From Delftia acidovorans (lineage in GTDB: Bacteria; Pseudomonadota; Gammaproteobacteria; Burkholderiales; Burkholderiaceae_C): 64,000 nucleotides of DNA. The stretch is taken from the NCBI GenBank assembly GCA_031286585.1, contig JAITUC010000024.1, positions 496,001-560,000 on the forward strand, in the 5' to 3' direction. A model generated the notes under the pieces. The model did not search any database and had not been told where the DNA came from. It was given only the letters and a program-made list of their open reading frames with translations. Below, piece after piece: positions 29,399-37,789 of this stretch; the stretch's first letter is position 1, and each line of letters starts with the position of its first letter. Position numbers and translations under genes: made by a program.

Positions 29399-29716
29399 GG
29401 GAAAACCTGCCTTTCTTGGTTGGACGTTTTGGGGGAGACCCCATCGGTTCGCTGGATTGATCACCTTGCCTCCCCGGTCCCGGGCACCCCTTCCAGTGCT
29501 CGCAAACCGTTTCTGAGACAGGCTGAGCCCGATGCTAGGCCGCTTTGCGGTACTTGTGATGAGGCATGTCACAAGTTGCGCCATAGGACTACAGGCCCGC
29601 AGGAAATGTCTGAAAATCCCGTGCCGGGCCGCCACAGCCAGCGCCTCAAGTCCGCTGATGCCAGAATGCAGCACGGCAACGCCCGGCAGGCCGGGTCATC
29701 CACACCGAGGGAGTTC
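29399..29716. other. Intergenic region between divergent SYLF and DoxX genes
   Basis: 318 bases without a convincing gene. They hold the promoters of the SYLF and DoxX genes and, at 29552-29576, an inverted repeat ACTTGTGA-N9-TCACAAGT. Nothing else is evident. Confidence 0.6.
29552..29576. promoter_or_regulatory. Inverted repeat, Crp-like half-sites with long spacer
   Basis: ACTTGTGA and TCACAAGT are separated by nine bases; TGTGA and TCACA are Crp-like half-sites, but the spacer is longer than the usual six. The ACTTGT/ACAAGT arms recall the palindrome at 24356. Confidence 0.35.
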
Positions 29717-30106
29717 ATGAAGTTCTGGAGCCACTTTCACCATCCCCAGGCAGCCATGGTGCTGCTGCGCGTCACGCTCGCGGTCCTGTTGCTTTTCCAT
29801 GGCTGGGCCAAGCTGCGCTACGGCATAGGCAGTATCGAGCGCATGGTGGAGTCCACGGGCGCACCGGGCTGGCTGGCCTATGCGGTCTATCTGGGTGAGG
29901 TGGTGGCGCCGCTGCTGCTGCTGGTCGGCCTGTGGGTGGTGCCCGCGGCGCTGGTGATTGCGATCAACATGGTCGTGGCCTTTGCGCTGGTGCACACGGG
30001 CCAGGTGATGCAGCTGCACAGCTCGGGAGGCTGGGCGCTGGAGCTGCAGGCCTTCTTCTTCATCACGGCCCTGGTCGTGGCCATGGGGCACGCCAAGGGC
30101 AAGTAG
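29717..30106 (+). CDS. DoxX-family membrane protein
   Basis: Inner-membrane protein of 129 residues with four hydrophobic segments (VLLRVTLAVLLLFHGWAKL, WLAYAVYLGEVVAPLLLLVGL, ALVIAINMVVAFALV, LELQAFFFITALVVAMG). Short DoxX-like proteins of this type are common in proteobacteria; their function is mostly unknown, with links to thiol and oxidative stress for some. The HGWAKLRYG motif in the first helix is typical. The ATG at 29717 lies behind GAGGGAG, a good ribosome site; the frame is open upstream without membrane features. Confidence 0.85.
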   Translation: MKFWSHFHHPQAAMVLLRVTLAVLLLFHGWAKLRYGIGSIERMVESTGAPGWLAYAVYLGEVVAPLLLLVGLWVVPAALVIAINMVVAFALVHTGQVMQLHSSGGWALELQAFFFITALVVAMGHAKGK

Positions 30107-30150
30107 CCTGCTCTCCTGCAGAGACAGGAACCGGAACGAAACAAAAACAG

Positions 30151-30175
30151 GAACGGCCCGCAATGCGGGCCGTTC
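30151..30175. terminator. Bidirectional terminator between DoxX and uraH
   Basis: An 11-base perfect stem (GAACGGCCCGC / GCGGGCCGTTC) with loop AAT. On the minus strand it is followed by CTGTTTTTG (uraH end); on the plus strand by CTCGTTTC (DoxX end). Confidence 0.8.
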
Positions 30176-30229
30176 CTCGTTTCAGGGCTCACTCCAGGCC
30201 ATCCCCCGACAGCCTGCCGGCAGCAGGGC

Positions 30230-30580
30230 TCAGGAGCCCCGGTACGTGGAATAGCTCCAGGGGCTGACCAGCAGGGGCACGTGGTAGTGCTGGTCGGCAT
30301 GGGCCACGCCGAAGTCCAGGCTCACCTTGTTGAGGAAGTTGGGCTCGGGCAGCTGCACGCCACGGGCCTTGAAGTAGGCCGCCACGTCGAAGGTCAGGCG
30401 GTAGGTGCCGGTCCTGAGGCTGTGGTTGTCGAACAGCGGAGCATCGGTGCGGCCGTCGTGGTTGAGCACCAGGCTCTTGATCAGCGTGGCCTGGTCGCCA
30501 TCGGTGGAATACAGCGCGACGGCCATGCCGGCTGCGGGGCAGCCATTCATGGTGTCGAGGACGTGGGTGCTCAGGCCCAT
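30230..30580 (-). CDS. uraH: 5-hydroxyisourate hydrolase
   Basis: Transthyretin-like enzyme that hydrolyses 5-hydroxyisourate, the product of PuuD, to OHCU. The 116-residue protein is of normal length and ends in the family's diagnostic tetrapeptide YRGS. Catalytic residues are visible in MGLSTHVLDT (His6), NHDGRTDAPL (Arg) and HYHVPLLVSPWSYSTYRGS (His). Its neighbour upstream, divergent, is ggt. A TGTATACA site at 30685-30706 lies about 105 bases ahead of the start, as at puuD, gntR-puuE and the permease. Confidence 0.96.
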   Translation of the reverse strand: MGLSTHVLDTMNGCPAAGMAVALYSTDGDQATLIKSLVLNHDGRTDAPLFDNHSLRTGTYRLTFDVAAYFKARGVQLPEPNFLNKVSLDFGVAHADQHYHVPLLVSPWSYSTYRGS

Positions 30581-30919
30581 GGAAATCTCCTGTGCGGCGG
30601 GAGCTGGCCCGCCCGGTTGTCATTGGTTGGTCAATGCACGGAGCGCGGCGCGCGACAGCACTCGCGGCCCTGCCCTGCATTCTTAAAGTGTATACAGTTT
30701 TTGTACGCCCTTGAAGGGCGTTGCACGGCCGGCGTCTAGGCAGATACCCGCACTTTCGGCGCCTGGGCCGGCGCGCGGGAAGGCTGCCGACGCCATGCTT
30801 CTACACTGTGGTCCGCCGCCGCCCTGGCCGAGGGCCCCTCCGGCCAGCGCACACAGGGCGGCACAGGACCCGCGCTCTTTTTCCACTGTTCCACTGTTTC
30901 ATCTGCCAAGGAGATACCG
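30581..30919. other. Intergenic region between divergent uraH and ggt
   Basis: 339 bases. The uraH-proximal half holds the TGTATACA-type site (30685-30706). The ggt-proximal half is GC-rich leader ending in AAGGAGATACCG before the ggt ATG. No further gene is seen. Confidence 0.6.
30685..30706. promoter_or_regulatory. Candidate purine-regulon operator upstream of uraH
   Basis: AAAGTGTATACAGTTTTTGT, with the perfect palindrome TGTATACA at 30689-30696 and a TTTTTGTA tail. It is nearly identical to the permease site at 47472 and similar to those at 26358 and 42474. Confidence 0.6.
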
Positions 30920-32740
30920 ATGCAACTTCGCTCCCCCTTGCTTGCAACCAGCCTGGCGCTGGCCATTGCCAGCCTGGCCGCCTGCAGCAGCACGCAGCCG
31001 CCAGCAGCTTCGGCGGCGCCGGCACCCGTGGCTGCAGCGCCTGCCCCGGCAGCGGCGCCCATCACGCAGAGCAGCGCTGCCCAGGCCGCCAGCGCCGCCT
31101 ATGACTTCGACATGGATGTGTTCCATCCCGTCGTGGGCAGGAGCGGCATGGTGGCCAGCGAGCAGGAGCTGGCCTCGCGCATCGGCTTGCAGATCCTGAA
31201 GTCGGGCGGCAATGCGGTGGACGCCGCCGTGGCCATGGGCTTTGCGCTGGCCGTGGCCCTGCCCAACGCGGGCAACATCGGCGGCGGCGGTTTCATGGTG
31301 GTGCATGACGCCAAGAGCGGCAAGAACATTGCGCTGGACTTCCGCGAGGTCGCTCCCTCCAAGGCCACGCGCGACATGTACGTGGGTGCGGATGGCAAGG
31401 TCATCGACGGCAAATCGCTCTACACCCACTACGCCGTGGGCGTGCCCGGCACCGTGGCCGGCATGGAGCATGCGCTGAAGAAATGGGGATCGCTGCCTTT
31501 GTCCACGGTGATCGCGCCCGCCGCAAAGCTGGCCGACAAGGGCTTCCCGGTCAGCGAGACCCTGGCCCAGATCCTGCAGCAGGAAAAGAAGAACATGGGC
31601 CAGTGGCCCGCCACCCAGGCCATCTTCTGGCGCGGGGGCGAGCCGCTCAAGCGCGGCGACCGCCTGGTGCAGAAGGACTTGGCCCAGTCGCTGCGCCTGA
31701 TCGGCCAGCAGGGCTCCAAGGTGTTCTACGAAGGCGCCATCGCCCGCAAGATCGCGGCCGAGATGGCACCGCATGCAGGCGCCCTGTCGCTGCAGGACCT
31801 CAAGAGCTACAAGGTCGCCGAGCGCGAGCCGCTGCGCGGCACCTACCGTGGCTACGAGATCGTGACCATGCCGCCTCCGTCCTCCGGCGGCGCCCACCTG
31901 ATCCAGATCCTCAACATGATGGAACGCTGGCCAATGAACCAGTGGGGCGTCAACAGCGCACAGAGCATCCACTACATGGCGGAAAGCATGAAGCTGGCCT
32001 ATGCCGACCGTGCCGAATACCTGGGTGATCCCGACTTCGTGACCGTGCCGCTCAAGGGCCTGACCTCCAAGCGCTATGCCGAGGCGCTGGCCGCCGGCAT
32101 CGACCCCTACCAGGCGCGCGCCGGCAAGGACATCCGCCCCGGCAAGCCCCAGCCCTACGAGAGCGACCAGACCACGCACTACTCGGTGGTGGACAAGGCG
32201 GGCAACGCCGTGGCCGTGACCTATACGCTGAACACCAACTTCGGCAGCGGCATCGTGGCCAAGGGCACGGGCATCCTGCTCAACAACGAGATGGACGACT
32301 TCTCGGCCAAGCCCGGCGTGGCCAATGCCTACGGACTGGTGGGTGGCGACGCCAATGCGGTGGCCGCAGGCAAGCGCCCGCTGTCGTCGATGACGCCGAC
32401 CATGGTGCTCAAGGACGGCAAGCCCGTGCTGGTCACCGGCAGCCCCGGCGGCGCGCGCATCATCACCACCGTGCTGCAGACCGTGGTCAACACCATCGAC
32501 TTCGGCATGAACCCGGCCGAGGCCGCCGCCACGCCGCGCTTCCACCACCAGTGGACGCCCGATGAGCTGCGCGTGGAAAAGGGCATCAGCCCCGACACCG
32601 TGGCCCTGCTCAAGTCGCGCGGCCACAACGTTGCCGTGAAGGCGTCGATGGGTCGCACGCAGACCATCCAGCTGCGCGACGGCATGCTCTACGGCGCCTC
32701 CGACCCCCGCAATCCCGACGGCCAGACATTGGGGTACTGA
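30920..32740 (+). CDS. ggt: Gamma-glutamyltransferase
   Basis: Transfers or hydrolyses the gamma-glutamyl group of glutathione and related compounds in the periplasm. The 606-residue precursor starts with a signal ending in a lipobox (SLAAC22), then an Ala/Pro-rich linker, so it is probably membrane-anchored, unlike the soluble E. coli enzyme. Autocleavage should occur before T418 in DQTTHYSVVDKAGN, giving a small subunit of 189 residues, close to the family norm. The active-site lid region LLNNEMDDFSAKPG and the GSPGGARIITT motif are intact. Start supported by AAGGAG ten bases ahead. No metabolic link to the purine genes is evident. Confidence 0.95.
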   Translation: MQLRSPLLATSLALAIASLAACSSTQPPAASAAPAPVAAAPAPAAAPITQSSAAQAASAAYDFDMDVFHPVVGRSGMVASEQELASRIGLQILKSGGNAVDAAVAMGFALAVALPNAGNIGGGGFMVVHDAKSGKNIALDFREVAPSKATRDMYVGADGKVIDGKSLYTHYAVGVPGTVAGMEHALKKWGSLPLSTVIAPAAKLADKGFPVSETLAQILQQEKKNMGQWPATQAIFWRGGEPLKRGDRLVQKDLAQSLRLIGQQGSKVFYEGAIARKIAAEMAPHAGALSLQDLKSYKVAEREPLRGTYRGYEIVTMPPPSSGGAHLIQILNMMERWPMNQWGVNSAQSIHYMAESMKLAYADRAEYLGDPDFVTVPLKGLTSKRYAEALAAGIDPYQARAGKDIRPGKPQPYESDQTTHYSVVDKAGNAVAVTYTLNTNFGSGIVAKGTGILLNNEMDDFSAKPGVANAYGLVGGDANAVAAGKRPLSSMTPTMVLKDGKPVLVTGSPGGARIITTVLQTVVNTIDFGMNPAEAAATPRFHHQWTPDELRVEKGISPDTVALLKSRGHNVAVKASMGRTQTIQLRDGMLYGASDPRNPDGQTLGY

Positions 32741-32850
32741 CCCCCTGAGGCGCTGCGCGCCTTCCCCCTTCTCGCTTCGCGGAGGGGGACGACACCCTCG
32801 GTGCGGGGCGGCCCTTCCTCGGTGTCCCTGAGTTGGGCTGTGGCGGTTTT
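32741..32850 (+). repeat. Comamonadaceae-type dispersed GC-rich element, copy A
   Basis: It begins directly at the ggt stop and contains CCCCCTGAGGCGCTGCGCGC, a hairpin (CCCCCTTCTCGCTTCGCGGAGGGGG), then CACCCTCGGTGCGGGGCGG and CCTTCCTCGGTGTC. Most of this wording recurs in the same order and orientation at 59731-59850, also directly after a stop codon. Confidence 0.8.
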
Positions 32851-32909
32851 ATAGAGTATTCGCATAGCGCAGGTCTTTGAGCATGCAGCGCATGCGTTTC
32901 ATTGCAAGA

Positions 32910-32941
32910 AAAAGCCGCGCCCGTTGCCGGGCGCGGCTTTT
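32910..32941. terminator. Bidirectional terminator between ggt and glxR
   Basis: A 13-base perfect stem, AAAAGCCGCGCCC / GGGCGCGGCTTTT, with loop GTTGCC; runs of A and T flank the stem on both sides. Confidence 0.85.
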
Positions 32942-32998
32942 CACAACAGGGCGGCGCAAGGCCGCCCTCCCACCAATCGCGTTGTCAGCGGCGCGGCA

Positions 32999-33913
32999 TC
33001 AGGCCGGGACCTTCTGGCCCACTTCGAAGTTGGCCTGGATCTCCAGCGCACGCACCATGCCGGAGTGATCCCAGCCCGCTCCACCGTGGGCCACGCAGCT
33101 GTTGAACAGCTCCTGCGCCTGGGCAGTGTTGGGCAGGGACACGCCGAGCTGGCGCGCGCTGCTCAGGGCCAGATTCAGGTCCTTCTGGTGCAGCGAGATG
33201 CGGAAGCCCGGATCGAACGTGCGCTTGATCATGCGCTCGGCATGCACTTCCAGGATCTTGGACGAGGCAAAGCCGCCCAGCAGCGCCTCGCGCACACGGG
33301 CCGGATCGGCGCCGGCGCGCGATGCGAACAGCAGCGCCTCGGCCACGGCCTCGATGTTCAGCGCCACGATGATCTGGTTGGCCACCTTGGCGGTCTGGCC
33401 GTCGCCGTTGCCGCCCACCAGGGTGATGTTCTTGCCCATGCGCTCGAACAGCGGCTTGACGCGCGCGAACACGTCCTCGGGGCCGCCGACCATGATGGAC
33501 AGCGTGGCGTTCTTGGCGCCCACCTCGCCGCCGGAGACCGGCGCATCCAGGTACCGGGCGCCGATGGCCTCGATGCGGCGCGCGAAGTCCTTGGTGGCCA
33601 CGGGCGAGATGGAGCTCATGTCCACCACCACCTTGCCGCTGCTGCCCTTGAGGCCTGCGGCCACGCCGTCCTCGCCGAACAGCACCTTCTCGACATCGGG
33701 CGTGTCGGGCAGCATCAGGAAGATGATGTCGGCACGCTCGGCCACGCCGCGCGCCGTGGTGCACTGGGTGGCGCTGCTCTCGGCGATCTGCGCGGGGATC
33801 TTGCCCAGGGTGTTCACGAACAGCTGGTGGCCGGCCGTGAGCAGGTGGCCCGCCATGGGCGCGCCCATGATGCCGAGGCCCACGAAACCAAGCTTGAGAG
33901 AGGATGCATTCAT
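32999..33913 (-). CDS. glxR: Tartronate semialdehyde reductase (2-hydroxy-3-oxopropionate reductase)
   Basis: Reduces tartronate semialdehyde, made by Gcl, to D-glycerate with NAD(P)H. The 304-residue protein is a beta-hydroxyacid dehydrogenase: nucleotide motif GFVGLGIMGAPMAGHLL near residue 9, substrate motif DAPVSGGEVGAKNATLSIMVGG near 120, catalytic Lys in GDGQTAKVANQIIV (near 170), and the C-terminal KDLNLAL block. It is the last gene of gcl-hyi-glxR on the minus strand, 60 bases after hyi. Next step: glycerate kinase at 37790. Confidence 0.94.
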   Translation of the reverse strand: MNASSLKLGFVGLGIMGAPMAGHLLTAGHQLFVNTLGKIPAQIAESSATQCTTARGVAERADIIFLMLPDTPDVEKVLFGEDGVAAGLKGSSGKVVVDMSSISPVATKDFARRIEAIGARYLDAPVSGGEVGAKNATLSIMVGGPEDVFARVKPLFERMGKNITLVGGNGDGQTAKVANQIIVALNIEAVAEALLFASRAGADPARVREALLGGFASSKILEVHAERMIKRTFDPGFRISLHQKDLNLALSSARQLGVSLPNTAQAQELFNSCVAHGGAGWDHSGMVRALEIQANFEVGQKVPA

Positions 33914-33973
33914 GCTGTGTACTCCTTGTCGTTTTTGGGAAATCCGGTAAATCCGAAGATGTTCTGCGGCCGC

Positions 33974-34762
33974 TCAGGCGGCGACGGCGGCGTGGGCCTC
34001 GATCCAGCCCAGGCCCGATTCGGTATCGCGCGCGGGCTTGTACTCGCAGCCCACCCAGCCCTGGTAGCCGATGCGGTCCAGGTGCGCGAACAGGAAGGGG
34101 TAGTTGATCTCGCCCGAGCCCGGCTCGTTGCGGCCCGGGTTGTCGGCCAGCTGCACGTGGCCGATGCGGGCCAGGTGCTTTTGCAGCGTGGCCGCCAGTT
34201 CGCCCTCGGTGCGCTGCGCGTGGTAGATGTCGTACTGCACGAAGGCGTTGGGCGCGCCCACCTCGTCGAGGATGGACAGGGCCTCGTCCGTGCGGTTCAG
34301 GTAGAAGCCGGGGATGTCGAAGGGGTTGATGGGCTCGATCAGCAGGCGCAGGTTGGCCGCGCTCAGCGCCGAGGCGGCAAAGCGCAGGTTGTCCACGAAG
34401 GTGCGGCGCAGCAGCGCCGCATCGGCACCGGCAGGCGCCTTGCCGGCCAGGCAGTTGAGCTGGGGCACGCCCAGCGCATGGCCGTAGGTCACGGCCTTGG
34501 CCACGCCGGCGCGGAACTCGTCCACGCGGTCGGGATGGCAGGCAATGCCGCGCTCGCCCGCCTCCCAGTCGCCGGCCGGCAGGTTGTGCAGGACGATCTG
34601 CAGGCCATGGGCGTCCACGCGCTCCTTGATCTCCTGGACCGTGTGGGCGTAGGGAAACAGGAATTCCACGGCCTCGAAGCCGGCGCGCGCCGCGCGCTCG
34701 AAGCGGTCGAGGAAGGGCACCTCGGTGAACAGCATGCTGAGGTTGGCAGCAAAACGGGGCAT
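33974..34762 (-). CDS. hyi: Hydroxypyruvate isomerase
   Basis: Interconverts hydroxypyruvate and tartronate semialdehyde. The 262-residue TIM-barrel protein (E. coli Hyi 258) begins MPRFAANLSMLFTEVPFLDRF and shows the metal and substrate residues in LLIEPINPFDIPGFYL, FVQYDIYHAQRTEGEL and HVQLADNPGRNEPGSGEINY. The frame is open for 29 more codons upstream, but the chosen ATG matches the family start. It sits between gcl and glxR in the glyoxylate-to-glycerate operon, the usual order. Confidence 0.94.
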   Translation of the reverse strand: MPRFAANLSMLFTEVPFLDRFERAARAGFEAVEFLFPYAHTVQEIKERVDAHGLQIVLHNLPAGDWEAGERGIACHPDRVDEFRAGVAKAVTYGHALGVPQLNCLAGKAPAGADAALLRRTFVDNLRFAASALSAANLRLLIEPINPFDIPGFYLNRTDEALSILDEVGAPNAFVQYDIYHAQRTEGELAATLQKHLARIGHVQLADNPGRNEPGSGEINYPFLFAHLDRIGYQGWVGCEYKPARDTESGLGWIEAHAAVAA

Positions 34763-34877
34763 GTCAGAAGTCTCCGGTAGTCGTTTGGTGGGTTGGGAGC
34801 GGCAGGGCACGCAGGGTGCCCCGCCGATAGAAAAAGCAGTGCAGTGCAATGCCGTGTGGTGTGGCGTGGCAGGCCGG

Positions 34878-36668
34878 TCAATCCAGCAGGGCGAGCGCGC
34901 TGGGCACGTCGGCAGGCGCTGCGGCCAGGTCCTCGAACTCGACCACGTTGTCGATCTCGGCGCCCATGGAAATGTTGGTCACGCGCTCCAGGATGACCTC
35001 GACGACCACCGGCGTGCGGTGCTCGGCCATCCAGGCCTCGGCCTGCTGCATGGCGGGCGCGAAGTCCTCGGGACGGTGCACGCGGATCGCCTTGCAGCCC
35101 AGGCCCTCGACCACCTTGACGTGGTCCACGCCATAGCCCTTGGACTCTTCCCTGTCATCGACATTGATGTTGTCGAAGGCCAGCTGCACGCAGTAGTCGA
35201 TGGAGAAGGCGCGCTGCGCCTGGCGGATCAGGCCCAGGTAGCTGTTGTTGACCAGCACATGGATGTAGGGCAGCTTGAACTGCGCGCCCACGGCCAGTTC
35301 CTCGATCATGAACTGGAAGTCATAGTCCCCCGACAGCGCCACGATCTTGCGGGCCGGATCGGCCACGCGCACGCCCAGGGCGGCCGGCACGGTCCAGCCC
35401 AGCGGGCCGGCCTGGCCGCAGTTGATCCAGTTGCGCGGCTTGTAGACATGCAGGAACTGCGCACCGGCAATCTGCGACAGGCCGATGGTGGAGACGTAGC
35501 AGGTGTCCTTGTCCAGGCTGCGGTTCATGCACTGGTAGACGCGCTGCGGCTTCATGGGCACGTTGTCAAAATTGGTCTTGCGCAGGTACTCCACATTGCT
35601 CTTGCGGGCCTGGCATTCGGCCACCCAGCCGCTGCGGTCCTTCAGGCGGCCGGCTGCCTTCCACTCGCGCGCCACCTCCACGAAAAGCTGCAGCGCCGCG
35701 CCGGCATCCGAGACGATGCCGAAGTCGGGCGCGAACACGCGGCCGATCTGCGTGGGCTCGATGTCCACGTGCACGAACTTGCGGCCCTTGGTGTAGACCT
35801 CGACCGAGCCCGTGTGGCGGTTGGCCCAGCGGTTGCCTATGCCCAGCACGAAGTCGGAGGCCAGCATGGTGGCGTTGCCGTAGCGGTGGCTGGTCTGCAG
35901 GCCGCACATGCCGGCCATCAGGCGGTGGTCATCGGGAATGGTGCCCCAGCCCATCAGCGTGGGGATCACCGGCACGTCCAGCAGCTCGGCGAACTCCACC
36001 AGCAGCTCGGAGGCATCGGCATTGATCACGCCGCCGCCCGAGACCAGCAGCGGGCGCTCGGACTCGTTGAGCATGGCGATGGCCATTTCCACTTGCTTGC
36101 GCGTGGCAGCCGGCTTGTAGACAGGCAGGGGCTCGTAGGTGTCGATGTCGAACTCGATCTCGGCCAGCTGCACGTCGATGGGCAGGTCGATCAGCACGGG
36201 GCCGGGGCGGCCCGAACGCATCAGGTGGAAGGCCTGCTGGAAGGCGCGCGGCACCTGGGCCGGCTCCAGCACCGTGGTGGCCCACTTGGTCACGGTCTTG
36301 GCGATGGAGGCAATGTCCACGGCCTGGAAATCTTCCTTGTGCAGACGCGAGCGCGGCGCCTGGCCCGTGATGCAGAGGATGGGAATCGAATCCGCGCTGG
36401 CCGAGTACAGGCCCGTGATCATGTCCGTGCCGGCCGGGCCGCTGGTGCCGATGCACACGCCGATGTTGCCGGCCACGGCGCGGGTGTAGCCCTCGGCCAT
36501 GTGGCTTGCGCCTTCGACGTGGCGCGCCAGGATGTGGCCGATGCCGCCATGGTCCTTGAGCGCTGCGTACAGCGGGTTGATGGCGGCACCGGGAACGCCG
36601 AATGCGACGGTCACGCCTTCTTTTTCCAGCACGCGGACTGCGGCTTCGATTGCTTTCATTTTTGCCAT
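34878..36668 (-). CDS. gcl: Glyoxylate carboligase
   Basis: Thiamine-diphosphate and FAD enzyme that joins two glyoxylates to tartronate semialdehyde and CO2, the entry of purine-derived glyoxylate into central metabolism. The 596-residue protein is of the usual length (E. coli 593). It opens [37 protein letters not shown]; the position of the catalytic glutamate of most ThDP enzymes is occupied by Val in this family, as here (GVPGAA). The ThDP-binding segment [29 protein letters not shown] is present near 440. First gene of gcl-hyi-glxR. The divergent LysR gene and a TTATTCC/GGAATAA palindrome are just upstream. Confidence 0.96.
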   Translation of the reverse strand: MAKMKAIEAAVRVLEKEGVTVAFGVPGAAINPLYAALKDHGGIGHILARHVEGASHMAEGYTRAVAGNIGVCIGTSGPAGTDMITGLYSASADSIPILCITGQAPRSRLHKEDFQAVDIASIAKTVTKWATTVLEPAQVPRAFQQAFHLMRSGRPGPVLIDLPIDVQLAEIEFDIDTYEPLPVYKPAATRKQVEMAIAMLNESERPLLVSGGGVINADASELLVEFAELLDVPVIPTLMGWGTIPDDHRLMAGMCGLQTSHRYGNATMLASDFVLGIGNRWANRHTGSVEVYTKGRKFVHVDIEPTQIGRVFAPDFGIVSDAGAALQLFVEVAREWKAAGRLKDRSGWVAECQARKSNVEYLRKTNFDNVPMKPQRVYQCMNRSLDKDTCYVSTIGLSQIAGAQFLHVYKPRNWINCGQAGPLGWTVPAALGVRVADPARKIVALSGDYDFQFMIEELAVGAQFKLPYIHVLVNNSYLGLIRQAQRAFSIDYCVQLAFDNINVDDREESKGYGVDHVKVVEGLGCKAIRVHRPEDFAPAMQQAEAWMAEHRTPVVVEVILERVTNISMGAEIDNVVEFEDLAAAPADVPSALALLD

Positions 36669-36744
36669 GGGAGGTCTCCTTCAAATTGGAGTCAACTCTA
36701 GGCAGACAGGCCGGTTGGCGGAACGCCTGCGCAGACCATAAAAT

Positions 36745-36763
36745 TTATTCCACACAGGAATAA
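36745..36763. promoter_or_regulatory. LysR-type operator between gcl and its divergent regulator
   Basis: TTATTCC-ACACA-GGAATAA is a perfect 7-5-7 palindrome containing the T-N11-A LysR signature. It sits in the 121-base gap between gcl (minus) and lysR (plus), 27 bases before the lysR start. Confidence 0.7.
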
Positions 36764-36789
36764 CTGCCAATGAAAAAGGAGACGGCGCC

Positions 36790-37707
36790 ATGGACAGACT
36801 CGATGCCATGCACATGTTCGTGCGCGTGGTGGAGACCAGCAGCTTCACCAAGGTCGCGCACGAATTCGCCACCACACAGCCCACGGTCACCAAGCAGATC
36901 GCAGCCATGGAAGCGCGCCTCAAGGTGCGCCTGCTCAACCGCAACACGCGCGGCGTGAGCCTGACCGAAGCGGGCGCGCTGTATTACGAGAAATGCAAGA
37001 CCATCGTCAACGACGTGGCCGAGGCGGACAAGGTGGTGCAGGTGCGCCAGACCCAGGTGCAGGGCCAGCTGCGCATCGGCAGCTCGGTGGCCTTTGGCCG
37101 GCGCGTGCTGATACCGCTGGCGCTGGAATTCATGGCGCACAACCCCCAGGTGCAGATCGACCTGAGCTTCGAGGACCGCTACACCGACCTGGTGGCCAAC
37201 GGCATCGACGTGGCCCTGCGCCTGGGCAAGCTGGCCGACTCCAGCCTGGGCGCACGCACGCTGGGCGTGAACCCCTGGGTGCTGGTGGCCTCGCCCACCT
37301 ACCTGCGCAAGCGCGGCACGCCGCGCCGCCCCTCGGACCTCAAGGAACACGCCACGCTGATCTACAGCAGCGTGCAGGGCAACGACATCTGGCGCCTGCG
37401 CAACGCCAGCGGAGAGCCGGTCTCGGTGGCGGTCACGGGCCGGCTGCGCTCCAACAACCTCTCGGCCCTGCTGGCGGCCTCACGCTCGCACATGGGCATC
37501 GCCGCCCTGCCCCGCTACGTGGCCCACGACTCCCTGGAAGCCGGCCGCGTGGTCGAAGTCCTCAAGACCTGCCGCCTGCCCGAGCAGGAAATCCACGCCG
37601 TCTACCCCTCGCCGCGCCTGGTGCCGCAGAAAGTGCAGTCCTTCATCGCCTTCCTGCAGGGGCGGTTCGATGCCCAGTGGTGGGAGACGCTGCCGCGCGG
37701 GGCGTGA
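36790..37707 (+). CDS. LysR-family regulator, probable regulator of gcl-hyi-glxR
   Basis: Transcriptional regulator of 305 residues. N-terminal winged helix (MFVRVVETSSFTKVAHEFATTQPTVTKQIAAMEARLKVRLLNRNTRGVSLTEAG) and an effector domain from about residue 90, of the CrgA/PecT-like branch (GQLRIGSSVAFGRRVLIPLALEFM). It is divergent from gcl with a palindromic LysR site between, which is the classic layout for autoregulation and control of the neighbour. A likely effector is glyoxylate or tartronate semialdehyde, but the sequence does not show this. Confidence 0.9.
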   Translation: MDRLDAMHMFVRVVETSSFTKVAHEFATTQPTVTKQIAAMEARLKVRLLNRNTRGVSLTEAGALYYEKCKTIVNDVAEADKVVQVRQTQVQGQLRIGSSVAFGRRVLIPLALEFMAHNPQVQIDLSFEDRYTDLVANGIDVALRLGKLADSSLGARTLGVNPWVLVASPTYLRKRGTPRRPSDLKEHATLIYSSVQGNDIWRLRNASGEPVSVAVTGRLRSNNLSALLAASRSHMGIAALPRYVAHDSLEAGRVVEVLKTCRLPEQEIHAVYPSPRLVPQKVQSFIAFLQGRFDAQWWETLPRGA

Positions 37708-37789
37708 GCGCCTGAAACAGGCGTGCCTGAAACCAGTGGCCGGGCGCACGTCCCGGCCTCGAGAACAACCACCCGGCAGGGGCAAAAAC

